From Thermoplasmata archaeon (lineage in GTDB: Archaea > Thermoplasmatota > Thermoplasmata > Lutacidiplasmatales > UBA184), in the NCBI GenBank assembly GCA_030039865.1, contig JASHUS010000177.1, positions 1 through 9,595 on the forward strand: DNA of 9,595 nucleotides, written 5' to 3'. The notes beneath the pieces are model-generated. The model was not told the DNA's origin. It saw only the letters and a program-made list of their open reading frames with translations, and did not search any database. Both the position numbers and the translations under genes were made by a program. This document shows positions 1-6,668 of this stretch, one piece after another. Positions within the stretch are counted from its first letter, which is position 1. Every line of letters begins with the position of its first letter.

Positions 1-206
1 CGGTCACCGGGTACAGCAATGGAACGGTGGGCAGCGGCCCCATCAACGGGCCTCCCGCCATGTACTATTGGACCTCCGGTCCGGTCGAACGGTACGTCTA
101 CACCGGCACCTTCGGCCTCAGTTCGTGGATGTTCGGTTTCTACGACCCCGGCACGGCGCCGGCGAACTTGACGCTGCAGGACGCGTCCTGTCCCGCGTCA
201 TCGTAA
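1..206 (+). CDS. C-terminal end of an unidentified, probably cell-surface protein (5' truncated by window)
   Basis: An open frame enters from the window edge (first complete codon at 3) and ends at TAA 204-206, giving 67 residues. The visible tail is rich in Gly, Pro, Ser, Thr and aromatic residues, has no Lys and a single Arg, contains the sequon Asn-Leu-Thr near its end, and finishes with Ala-Ser-Cys-Pro-Ala-Ser-Ser. This composition resembles the secreted binding protein encoded further along and fits an extracellular domain, but I do not recognise a family. It could be the end of a surface, S-layer-like or carbohydrate-binding protein. It is followed by a 105-base gap before the permease operon, so it probably belongs to a separate transcription unit. 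Coding status rests on the matching codon style (G/C at third positions) and the clean stop. Confidence 0.6.
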   Translation, partial: VTGYSNGTVGSGPINGPPAMYYWTSGPVERYVYTGTFGLSSWMFGFYDPGTAPANLTLQDASCPASS

Positions 207-240
207 GCCCCGTCCCGCCGCGTCGCGCCGTCACACGCTC

Positions 241-247
241 CATATAG
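241..247 (+). promoter_or_regulatory. Candidate archaeal TATA box of the ABC transporter operon
   Basis: CATATAG is the only AT-rich island in the 105-base gap between the upstream gene and the first permease. If it is a TATA element, transcription would begin about 25 bases downstream, near 270, leaving a leader of about 40 bases before the TTG start at 312. The match to an archaeal TATA consensus is weak, so it is called mainly from position and contrast with the GC-rich surroundings. Confidence 0.35.
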
Positions 248-275
248 GGGGACCTCTTCTGCCCCAAGAAGCCGG

Positions 276-294
276 GGTGGGCAGTATGCCCACC
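276..294 (+). promoter_or_regulatory. Perfect inverted repeat (7-bp arms, 5-base loop) in the operon leader
   Basis: GGTGGGC and GCCCACC flank the 5-base spacer AGTAT. The repeat lies just downstream of the predicted transcription start and 17 bases before the TTG start of the first permease. It could be a repressor operator or an RNA hairpin in the leader. No U-tract follows, so it is a poor candidate for a terminator of the upstream gene. Role unknown. Confidence 0.45.
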
Positions 295-311
295 TGACGG
301 GGGGTCGGGGG

Positions 312-1331
312 TTGGGACGTAGTCCGAGCGATCTCGCGATCTTCATCGGAAAGCGCCTCCTCCAACTGATCCCCGTCCTCGTCGGCATCATCCTCCTCAC
401 GTTCATCGTCACGCACGTCGCCGCGGTCGACCCGTGCGCGCGCTGGTACCCGAAGGGATCCCCGGCCACCATCGCCCACTGCCAGGCGCAGTTCAGCGCT
501 CCGATCCTGACCCAGTTCTGGAACTACTTTTCCCAGCTCCTGCGCGGCAACTGGGGCGCCTCCCAGCTCGGCCAGCCCGTCTTCCCCGCGATCATCGCGG
601 CCGTCCCGGCGACCCTCGAGCTCGTCCTCGCCTCGCTCTTCCTCATGATCGTCATCGGGATACCGCTCGGGGTCATCGCGGCCCAGTACGCCGGCCGCTG
701 GGGCGACCACCTCGTCCGGGTGTTCTACCTGAGCGGCTGGGCGACGCCGACGTACGTCGGGGCGGTCATCGCCGCGGTCTTCCTCGCGAAGGCGATCGGG
801 CTGCCCTCGTCGGGGACGTTCAGCTCGCCGCCTCCGTTCCCGCAGTACACCCACATGTCGGTGATCGACGCGCTGATCGCGGGCAACATCCCGTACACGA
901 TCGACGCGCTCGAGCATCTCATCCTGCCGGCCTCGGTCCTCGCGTTCATCAACATGGGCATCGCGACGCGGATGACCCGCGCCTCGATGCTCGAGGTCCT
1001 GCCGCTCGACTTTGTGAAGTCGGCGCGCATGAAGGGCCTCTCGAACTTCGGCGTGCTCTACAAGCACGCGCTCCGCAATGCGCTCATCACGACCACGACC
1101 GTCCTCGGCGTCACCGCCGGGGGACTCCTCGCCGGCACGGTCGTCATCGAGGAGGTCTTCGCCTGGCCGGGGATCGGCGAGTACGCCTTCGAGGCGCTCG
1201 GGGGCGGCGGCCAGCCGAACTTCGACGGCGCGATCGCGGTCGTCGTCGTCTTCGCGATCGCGGTGGTCCTCGCGAACCTGATCGCGGACATCCTCTACGG
1301 CGTGCTCGACCCGCGGGTCGAGTGGAGGTGA
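312..1331 (+). CDS. dppB: Peptide/nickel-type ABC transporter permease (DppB/OppB family)
   Basis: This 339-residue integral membrane protein would form one half of the transmembrane channel of a binding-protein-dependent importer. A hydrophobic segment at residues 16-36 opens the protein, followed by an external loop carrying Cys42 and Cys57 (possible disulfide) and a second membrane segment around 102-124. The cytoplasmic coupling (EAA) loop is clear: Ala238-Arg-Met-Lys-Gly242-Leu-Ser, followed by the family's HALRNAL stretch. The later motifs EEVFAWPGIGEYAFEAL and the closing LDPRVEWR are typical of OppB/DppB. Length is normal. TTG at 312 is the only ATG/GTG/TTG codon in this frame between the upstream stop (204-206) and the first membrane segment, so it is the likely start although its ribosome site is only a G-rich run. 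It heads a four-gene operon with the second permease 9 bases downstream. The gene symbol denotes the family; the transported solute is unknown. Confidence 0.93.
   Translation: MGRSPSDLAIFIGKRLLQLIPVLVGIILLTFIVTHVAAVDPCARWYPKGSPATIAHCQAQFSAPILTQFWNYFSQLLRGNWGASQLGQPVFPAIIAAVPATLELVLASLFLMIVIGIPLGVIAAQYAGRWGDHLVRVFYLSGWATPTYVGAVIAAVFLAKAIGLPSSGTFSSPPPFPQYTHMSVIDALIAGNIPYTIDALEHLILPASVLAFINMGIATRMTRASMLEVLPLDFVKSARMKGLSNFGVLYKHALRNALITTTTVLGVTAGGLLAGTVVIEEVFAWPGIGEYAFEALGGGGQPNFDGAIAVVVVFAIAVVLANLIADILYGVLDPRVEWR
1324..1331 (+). promoter_or_regulatory. Perfect Shine-Dalgarno site of the second permease, overlapping the stop of the first
   Basis: GGAGGTGA is an 8-base match to the complement of the conserved 16S rRNA 3' end. 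It lies 9 bases before ATG 1341 and its last three bases are the TGA stop of the first permease gene. It fixes the start of the second permease and implies that ribosomes ending the first gene are positioned to start the second. Confidence 0.8.
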
Positions 1332-1340
1332 GACACCGCG

Positions 1341-2402
1341 ATGTCCTCGACCCCGGGAACCGGAGGCGGTGAACCCGCCGGGGCCCGGATCCGCCGCCAT
1401 GCGGTCGGATTCTACCGGGTCCTCCGGGCGAACCCGCTCTCCTTCATCGGCTTCGTGCTCGTCTTCCTGATCCTCGTCGTCGCGCTGATCGTCACCGTCG
1501 CGCCGCACGTCCTGGTCCCGTACGGCCCGACGCAGGAGACCGGCGTCTACAACTCGCCGCCGTCCTGGGCGCACCCGTTCGGCACCGACGGCAACAGCTT
1601 CGACATCTACTCGAACGTCATGCTCGCGCTGCCGCTCGACGTCAGCATCGGCGTCGCGGTCGCCGGGTTCTCGCTCATCCTTGGCGGCCTCCTCGGACTC
1701 GTCGCGGGCTACTGGGACCGGCCGGGCACCCTCGGCGGGGTGAGCTCGTCGGCGATCCTGCGGATCACGGACGTCTTCCTCGCGTTCCCGAGCCTCGTCC
1801 TCGCGCTCGCGTTCGTCGCGTCGCTCGGGCCCGGCCTCACGGAGGTCATTCTCGCGATCATGCTCACGTGGTGGCCGTACTACGTGCGGCTCGTGCGCGG
1901 CGAGGTCCTCGCCGTGAAGCACCTACCGTACATCACCGCGGCCCGGGCCGCCGGCGTCCGGGACGGGCGGATCGTGATCCGGCACGTGCTCCGGAACGTC
2001 CTCGAGCCCGTCGTCGTCTACTTCACGCTCGATATCGGCACGGTCCTCGTCACGTTCTCGACGATCGCCTACGTCATCCCGGGCGGGCTTCCCTATCCCT
2101 CCAGCCGACCCGAGTGGGGCGCGATGCTCTCCTACTACCAGGGGAGCTACCTCATCGGGACGTACTGGTGGGCGATCACGTTCCCCTCGATCGCGATCTT
2201 CGTGACCGTCCTCTCGTTCAGCCTACTGGGCGACGGTCTCCGCGACGTCCTCGACCCGCGCACCCGGCGCGCGCTCGCCCAGTCGGCGATCACCCACGAG
2301 CCGCCGCCCGAGTCCCCGGTCGATAAGGCCGGGGTCGCGGAGCCCGAGCGCGTGCCGAGCCTGCCCGTCTCTCCCTCGATCGAGGCCGGAGGTCCGCCGT
2401 GA
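1341..2402 (+). CDS. dppC: Peptide/nickel-type ABC transporter permease (DppC/OppC family)
   Basis: This 353-residue protein would be the second transmembrane subunit, pairing with the preceding permease. After a polar 30-residue N-terminus comes a membrane segment at about 33-54 (the OppC N-terminal domain), then the family element HPFGTD just before the main membrane domain. The coupling loop reads Ala200-Ala-Arg-Ala-Ala-Gly205-Val, followed by IRHVLRNVLEPV. The core ends with LLGDGLRDVLDPR, as in typical family members. About 40 further residues form a Pro/Glu-rich, non-membrane tail, making the protein somewhat longer than the usual 300 or so residues. The start at ATG 1341 is set by a perfect ribosome site. 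The last bases overlap the next gene by 4 (GTGA), so the two are probably translationally coupled. Confidence 0.93.
   Translation: MSSTPGTGGGEPAGARIRRHAVGFYRVLRANPLSFIGFVLVFLILVVALIVTVAPHVLVPYGPTQETGVYNSPPSWAHPFGTDGNSFDIYSNVMLALPLDVSIGVAVAGFSLILGGLLGLVAGYWDRPGTLGGVSSSAILRITDVFLAFPSLVLALAFVASLGPGLTEVILAIMLTWWPYYVRLVRGEVLAVKHLPYITAARAAGVRDGRIVIRHVLRNVLEPVVVYFTLDIGTVLVTFSTIAYVIPGGLPYPSSRPEWGAMLSYYQGSYLIGTYWWAITFPSIAIFVTVLSFSLLGDGLRDVLDPRTRRALAQSAITHEPPPESPVDKAGVAEPERVPSLPVSPSIEAGGPP
2388..2393 (+). promoter_or_regulatory. Ribosome binding site of the first ATPase gene
   Basis: GGAGGT lies 5 bases before GTG 2399, inside the end of the permease gene. It supports the GTG start that overlaps the upstream TGA stop by 4 bases. 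Confidence 0.7.
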
Positions 2403-3556
2403 CCGAGGCGGTCGAGCCGGTCGTCGCGATCGAGCACCTCTCGGTCGACTACACGGTCGGCGCGGGCCGCTTCCAGGCGGTCTCGGACGTCTCGCTGACG
2501 ATCCCGCCCGGCCGCGTCGTCGGCATCGTGGGCGAGACCGGCTGCGGTAAGAGCACGCTCGCCCAGGCGATCCCCCGTCTGCTACCGGAGCCGCCGGCCA
2601 GCATCGGTTCGGGCAAGATCATCTTTCGGGGAACGGACCTCGTCCCGATCCCGAAGTCGAGGCTCGCGATGGTCCGGGGCACCGGCATCGGGGTGATCTT
2701 CCAGGAGCCGCTCAACTCGCTCAACCCGGCGTTCCGCATCTACGACCAGGTGGCGGAGGCGATCCAGATCCGCCACTGGCGCGAGACGGGCGTGCTGCGC
2801 ACGTTCCAGCCCGGGCCGAAGCCGTTCGACTACTCGAAGCGCCCCCTTCCGACCGTTGCCGACACGCTGTCGAAGCCGTTCCTCCCGGGCGGCGCGGTCC
2901 AGGAGGCGGCGGTCCGCAAGCTCCGGACGAAGGCGGACTTCCGGCGCGAGGTCCTCGAGTACCTGCGCCTAGTGCGGATCAACGATCCCGAGACGATCCT
3001 CGACCTCTACCCGCACGAGCTCTCGGGCGGGATGCGCCAGCGCATCATGATCGCGATGGCGCTCTCGGAGAAGCCGGCGCTCCTCATCGCCGACGAGCCG
3101 ACAAGCGCGCTCGACGTGACGATCCAGGCGCAGGTCCTCACGCTGATGAAGGAGCTCATCGAGGAGGTCCACACCTCGATCCTGTTCATCAGCCACGACC
3201 TCGGGGTCGTCGCGGAGATCGCGGACGACTTGGGCGTCATGTACGCGGGACGGCTCGTCGAGTTCGGGCCCGTCGCGCGGATCTTCGAGCACCCGCGCCA
3301 CCCGTACACGCGCTCGCTGCTCCGCTCGATCCCGGCGATCTACAAGTCCGACGGGCAGCTCGCCTCGATCCCGGGCTCGGTCCCCAACCTCTCGCGCCTG
3401 CCGCCCGGCTGCCGCTTCAACCCGCGCTGCTCGCTCGCGCAGGACATCTGTCGGCGGGACCCGCCGCCGCCCCTGCGCCCGATCGCCGGGCCGGGCGAGG
3501 ACGACGTGCACCGCAGCGCGTGCCACTTCGCGGAGTCCGTGGAGCCGGTCGCATGA
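2399..3556 (+). CDS. dppD: ABC transporter ATP-binding protein (DppD/OppD family) with an enlarged helical region
   Basis: This 385-residue cytoplasmic ATPase would power import through the two permeases. All nucleotide-binding motifs are present: Walker A GETGCGKST at 45-53, Q-loop Gln102, signature LSGGMRQR at 208-215, Walker B LLIADE at 228-233 with catalytic Glu233, D-loop SALD, and switch His266. The C-terminal oligopeptide-transporter domain (HPYT motif, then a Cys-rich segment) carries Cys338, Cys344, Cys351 and Cys375, the pattern associated with an iron-sulfur cluster in DppD-type subunits. The distance from Q-loop to signature is 106 residues, roughly 50 more than I recall for E. 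coli DppD; the extra part lies at about 125-182. The GTG start has a good ribosome site and overlaps the upstream stop as GTGA. The stop overlaps the next start as ATGA. It is predicted to form a heterodimer with the next gene product. Confidence 0.94.
   Translation: MTEAVEPVVAIEHLSVDYTVGAGRFQAVSDVSLTIPPGRVVGIVGETGCGKSTLAQAIPRLLPEPPASIGSGKIIFRGTDLVPIPKSRLAMVRGTGIGVIFQEPLNSLNPAFRIYDQVAEAIQIRHWRETGVLRTFQPGPKPFDYSKRPLPTVADTLSKPFLPGGAVQEAAVRKLRTKADFRREVLEYLRLVRINDPETILDLYPHELSGGMRQRIMIAMALSEKPALLIADEPTSALDVTIQAQVLTLMKELIEEVHTSILFISHDLGVVAEIADDLGVMYAGRLVEFGPVARIFEHPRHPYTRSLLRSIPAIYKSDGQLASIPGSVPNLSRLPPGCRFNPRCSLAQDICRRDPPPPLRPIAGPGEDDVHRSACHFAESVEPVA
3541..3544 (+). promoter_or_regulatory. Ribosome binding site of the second ATPase gene
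   Basis: GGAG lies 8 bases before ATG 3553. With the ATGA overlap, it favours 3553 over the in-frame GTG at 3520, which would add 11 residues that resemble nothing in the family. Confidence 0.5.
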
Positions 3557-4680
3557 GCGCGGACGTCCCGCTCGTCGAGACCGAGGGTCTCACCAAGTTC
3601 TTCCCGATCACGCGCAGCCTCGGGGAGATCGTGGGCGGCCATGCCGGCCGCCAGGTCCACGCCGTCGATGGGGTGAGCCTCACGATCCGCGCCGGGGAGA
3701 CGCTCGGCCTCATCGGCGAGTCCGGCTCGGGCAAGACGACGTTCGGCTGGGTCCTCGCCCGCCTCCACTCGCCGAGCGGCGGGACGATCCGCTTCGAAGG
3801 GCAGGATGTCACCGGCCTCTCCGGCGAGTCCCTGCGCTCCTGGCGGCGCCATGTCCAGGTCGTCTTCCAGGACCCGGTCGGCTCGCTCGACCCCCGCCTC
3901 AAGGTCTGGCAGATCGTCGGCGAGCCGCTCCGGGCGCAGGCGGATATGGCGCGCCGGGACGCCCGGGCCGAGCACCGCGCCGACGTGCCGAAGCGGCTCA
4001 GCAAGGCGGACCTCAAGGCGAAGGTGCGGGAGATCCTCCCGCTCGTCGGACTCCCGCCCGACTGCCTCGAGCAGTACTCCCACGAGTTCTCGGGCGGCGG
4101 GCGCCAGCGGATCTCGCTCGCCCGGGCGCTCTCCGTCAACCCGAAACTCATCGTGCTCGACGAGCCGACGAGCGCGCTCGACGTCGCGGTGCAGGCTCAG
4201 ATCCTGAACCGTCTCGTGGAGCTGCAGCGCTCGCGGGGGATCTCCTTCCTCCTGATCACCCACAACGTCGCGGCGGTCCGGTTCGTCGCGGACCGGATCG
4301 CGGTGATGTACCTGGGCCAGCTGGTCGAGATCGGCCCGGTCCGCGACGTCCTCGAGCACCCGCTCCACCCCTACACCAAGGCCTTGCTCGCGGCGGTGCC
4401 GGTCCCCGACGCCCGGCGGCGCCAGGCGCGCTACCGGATCGGCGGCGACGTGCCGACGCTGATCGATCCCCAGCCGGGCTGCCGGTTCGCGCCGCGCTGC
4501 CCGTTCGCCGAGGACCGCTGCCGCGCCGCCGACCCGCCGCTCGTCCCCGCGCCGGGCCGCCCTGGACGCCTGGTCGCGTGCGTGCGGGTCGAGGAGATCG
4601 GGGACGTCCCGCCCGAAGCGTTGCGGAATCCGGCGCCGACCCCGACGGCGGCCGCGCCGTCGACCCCGGCGCTCAGCTGA
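3553..4680 (+). CDS. dppF: ABC transporter ATP-binding protein (DppF/OppF family)
   Basis: This 375-residue cytoplasmic ATPase is the partner of the preceding subunit. It has Walker A GESGSGKTT at 55-63, Q-loop Gln106 in the DppF-like context VFQDPVGSLDPR, signature FSGGGRQR at 179-186 (Gly where most family members have Gln), Walker B LIVLDE at 199-204 with Glu204, SALD, and switch His237. The HPYT motif and the Cys-rich C-terminal domain follow, with Cys310, Cys316, Cys323 and Cys343 in the same spacing class as its partner. A low-complexity Pro/Ala/Thr tail of about 20 residues ends the protein. The start at ATG 3553 overlaps the upstream stop as ATGA and has GGAG in place; the open frame extends back to a GTG at 3520 but that start is unlikely. 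The 3' end overlaps the convergent binding-protein gene by 8 bases. Confidence 0.94.
   Translation: MSADVPLVETEGLTKFFPITRSLGEIVGGHAGRQVHAVDGVSLTIRAGETLGLIGESGSGKTTFGWVLARLHSPSGGTIRFEGQDVTGLSGESLRSWRRHVQVVFQDPVGSLDPRLKVWQIVGEPLRAQADMARRDARAEHRADVPKRLSKADLKAKVREILPLVGLPPDCLEQYSHEFSGGGRQRISLARALSVNPKLIVLDEPTSALDVAVQAQILNRLVELQRSRGISFLLITHNVAAVRFVADRIAVMYLGQLVEIGPVRDVLEHPLHPYTKALLAAVPVPDARRRQARYRIGGDVPTLIDPQPGCRFAPRCPFAEDRCRAADPPLVPAPGRPGRLVACVRVEEIGDVPPEALRNPAPTPTAAAPSTPALS
4673..4680. other. Eight-base palindrome holding the stop codons of two convergent genes
   Basis: TCAGCTGA reads the same on both strands. Its last three bases are the TGA stop of the second ATPase gene on the + strand; the complement of its first three is the TGA stop of the binding-protein gene on the - strand. 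The two coding regions therefore overlap tail to tail by 8 bases, leaving no intergenic space for a terminator, so the transcripts must run into each other. Confidence 0.9.
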
Positions 4681-6595
4681 GATAGTCGGTGTTGAAGAGC
4701 AGCGAGAACGGCTCGGCGCTCGCCATCGGGTTCTCGATGAACCCGTGCAGGTTCGTCGTGTAGACGGCGAACGCGGTCGGCACGACGAGCCAGATGTCCG
4801 TGTAGTTGTAGTACATCAGGTTCGTCATCGTCGTGTAGTCGGACGTGAGGGTCGTGGGGTCGGCCGTCGCCGCGGCCGCGTAGGTGAGGTTGTTCACGGT
4901 CGCGTTGTTGTAGCCGGACATGCACTGGTTCGCGCTGCCCGTGTTCACCGCGTCGTTCTGCGTCCAGTCGTCGGGCGAGATGTAGTCCGACGTGTAGAAC
5001 TCCTGGCCGAGCGGGAACGGACCGCCGTTCACGCTCGTCGCGGTGTTGCAGACGCCGTTCGTGAACCCCTGCTCGACGTAGAGGTCGGGCAGCGAGATCT
5101 CGACCGGCGTGATCGTGAGACCGATCGCGGCGAGGTCGTTGGCGAGGAACTGGGCGGTCTCCGACCAGTCGGAGCCGATGTCGAGGTAGGCGTACTTGAG
5201 GCTCACGCCCTTGCACGCGCCGTTCGCGCACGGCGAGTCGGCGATCTCCTGCTTCGCGAGGTTGAGGTTGAAGGCGTACGGCGAGAGGTTCTGGGGGTTG
5301 TAGTACGGGTAGGACGGCGGGACCGGGCCGACCCACTGCTGGGCGTAGCCGCCGAACGCCTGCTGGATGATCTGCGTGTAGTTGATCGCGTGGGCGATCG
5401 CGGCCCGCACGGAGAGGTTGTTGAACGGGTAGATGCTCTGGTTGAGGTAGATCCACCACGAGCCGCTCGTCGCGCCGTAGACGGTGGGCAGCGACTGGAC
5501 GACGATGTTGGAGTGGCCCTCGAGGTCCGCGATCGTCGACGGGCCGATGTACGCGAACGACGCCATCTGGACGTCGCCGCTCTGGAGGTCGCTCACCGTG
5601 ACGTCGAGCGACTGCTGGAAGACGATGCTGACCTTCAGCTTCGCCGGCTGGATGAGGCTGTTCCACGGCTCGGCCGCCGCGGCGGCCGCCCCCCAGTAGT
5701 TCGACGACGGGACGAGCGTGTAGCCGCCCCCGCCGATGTCGTTGTAGTTCTCGAGGAGGTAGGGGCCGGTCCCGAGCGTGTTGGTCGTCAGGAAGTCGTT
5801 GACCTGGCCGACCGTGACCCCGCCGTTCGCGTCGATCCACGACGGATCGACCGCGTAGGAGTTCGGCGCCGAGATCGAGGCGAGCAGGTACGTGTAGTTG
5901 CTCGCGAGGTAGCCGTAGCCGAGGTTGAGCGCGATCGTGAGGTTGTTGATCACCTGGAACGACTGGTTGGGCAGCTCCATCTGGGCCGCCTCGTTCGCGG
6001 TGGGGTTGAAGAAGTTCCAGCTGTTGAGATCGGAGGCGAGCGTCGTGTTCGCCGACGTCTCGTTCGTCAGGTTCGAGTAGTAGCTGAGCGGGTTCGACGG
6101 GTTGAAGTTGGTCGAGTAGAAGTTCTCCTCGAGGATGAACTGGGGGCCCTGCGCCAAGAGCAGGCTCCGGTAGAGGCTGTACCACTGGACGTAGGCGTTG
6201 TACGGGTCACCGTTCGAGAAGTGGACGCCCTCGCGCAGCGTGAACGTGTAGGTCGAGATGTTCGCGCCGACGGCGGGGTTGTAGGTGTAGGTGATGGTGG
6301 GGAGCGCGCTCGCAAGCACGGGCAGGAACGTCGTCGAGCTCGTACCGTTGTAGTTGACGAGCCCCTGGTAGACCTGCTGGACCGCGGCCCAGCCGGGCGT
6401 GGAGAAGGTGACGTCCGGGTCGAGGGAGTCGACGGTCTCGGCCTGGTCGACGCAGATCGTGGTCGTCTCGGTCGGGCCGCACGACGACGGCGTCACCGAG
6501 CCGTGCGTCGAGAGCTCGTACCACGTGCCGAGGCCGGCGCCGATGACGATGACGACGACGGCGATGACGATGATGTTGCGCGTGCGCGGATGCAC
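4673..6595 (-). CDS. Extracellular solute-binding protein, family 5 (DppA/OppA type), membrane-anchored
   Basis: This 640-residue protein would capture the solute outside the cell and deliver it to the adjacent permeases. Residues 7-26 form a single hydrophobic segment after a short basic start, with no lipobox, so it is probably an uncleaved N-terminal anchor. Family 5 features include ETVDSLDPDV, VYQGLVNYNG, LPVLASALP and the strand TFTLREGVHFSNGDP (about 125-139), plus a C-terminal lobe rich in Tyr and Asn. It is longer than the usual 500-550 residues. The sequence holds about 15 Asn-X-Ser/Thr sequons, six Cys (including Cys39 and Cys48) and a six-Ala run. Only about ten residues are Lys or Arg, an extreme acidic, low-charge surface. 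GTG at 6593-6595 is the start because the membrane segment begins seven residues later. It has its own promoter and runs opposite to the permease/ATPase operon. The substrate (peptide, sugar or other) cannot be told from the sequence. Confidence 0.92.
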   Translation of the reverse strand: MHPRTRNIIVIAVVVIVIGAGLGTWYELSTHGSVTPSSCGPTETTTICVDQAETVDSLDPDVTFSTPGWAAVQQVYQGLVNYNGTSSTTFLPVLASALPTITYTYNPAVGANISTYTFTLREGVHFSNGDPYNAYVQWYSLYRSLLLAQGPQFILEENFYSTNFNPSNPLSYYSNLTNETSANTTLASDLNSWNFFNPTANEAAQMELPNQSFQVINNLTIALNLGYGYLASNYTYLLASISAPNSYAVDPSWIDANGGVTVGQVNDFLTTNTLGTGPYLLENYNDIGGGGYTLVPSSNYWGAAAAAAEPWNSLIQPAKLKVSIVFQQSLDVTVSDLQSGDVQMASFAYIGPSTIADLEGHSNIVVQSLPTVYGATSGSWWIYLNQSIYPFNNLSVRAAIAHAINYTQIIQQAFGGYAQQWVGPVPPSYPYYNPQNLSPYAFNLNLAKQEIADSPCANGACKGVSLKYAYLDIGSDWSETAQFLANDLAAIGLTITPVEISLPDLYVEQGFTNGVCNTATSVNGGPFPLGQEFYTSDYISPDDWTQNDAVNTGSANQCMSGYNNATVNNLTYAAAATADPTTLTSDYTTMTNLMYYNYTDIWLVVPTAFAVYTTNLHGFIENPMASAEPFSLLFNTDYLS

Positions 6596-6632
6596 GAGGA
6601 ACCCCGCGGCTCGGGGCCCAGCGCTTACGGGG

Positions 6633-6640
6633 TCTATAAA
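6633..6640 (-). promoter_or_regulatory. TATA box for the binding-protein gene, also readable towards the dehydrogenases
   Basis: On the - strand this reads TTTATAGA, a good archaeal TATA-like element about 40 bases before the GTG start at 6595; transcription would start near 6612, leaving a leader of about 17 bases. On the + strand the same bases read TCTATAAA and could start transcription near 6660-6665 towards the dehydrogenase genes. It is the clearest AT-rich element in the 172-base divergent region. Confidence 0.6.
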
Positions 6641-6652
6641 CTCTACGAAAAC

Positions 6653-6666
6653 GTCGGATATCCGAC
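6653..6666. promoter_or_regulatory. Perfect 14-bp palindrome, candidate operator
   Basis: GTCGGATATCCGAC is identical to its reverse complement, with no spacer. It lies in the divergent promoter region 12 bases from the TATA element. It would cover the predicted start site of a + strand transcript from that TATA box and lie about 40-55 bases upstream of the predicted - strand start. This fits a dimeric regulator acting on both directions, but no regulator gene is present in the window. Confidence 0.5.
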
Positions 6667-6668
6667 CG

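Noticed and set aside
286..297. A four-codon ATG frame in the operon leader
   Set aside because: It arises from the loop and right arm of the inverted repeat; there is no ribosome site or sign of a leader peptide.
231..1922. A 563-codon open frame on the - strand opposite the permease genes
   Set aside because: It is a shadow of membrane-protein genes and its translation is dominated by Arg, Asp and Glu with no recognisable domain.
3520..3552. An 11-residue N-terminal extension of the second ATPase from GTG 3520
   Set aside because: ATG 3553 has a GGAG site and the ATGA overlap typical of this operon; the extension overlaps the upstream gene by more than 30 bases and resembles nothing in the family.
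5671..5688. An 18-bp perfect GC palindrome inside the binding-protein gene
   Set aside because: It is explained by a run of six Ala codons alternating GCC and GCG, so it needs no regulatory explanation.
4431..6185. A second long - strand frame (584 codons) overlapping the binding-protein gene
   Set aside because: It is in another frame of the binding-protein gene and is rich in Arg, Pro, His and Leu with no family features; the 640-residue frame has clear family 5 motifs and a membrane anchor.
6541..6576. A GAT/GAC-like trinucleotide tract
   Set aside because: It is the complement of Ile and Val codons of the N-terminal membrane segment of the binding protein, not a microsatellite of interest.
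6602..6616. A 5-bp GC hairpin (CCCCG / CGGGG) in the leader of the binding-protein gene
   Set aside because: The stem is short and has only weak wobble extension; such repeats are frequent by chance at this GC content.
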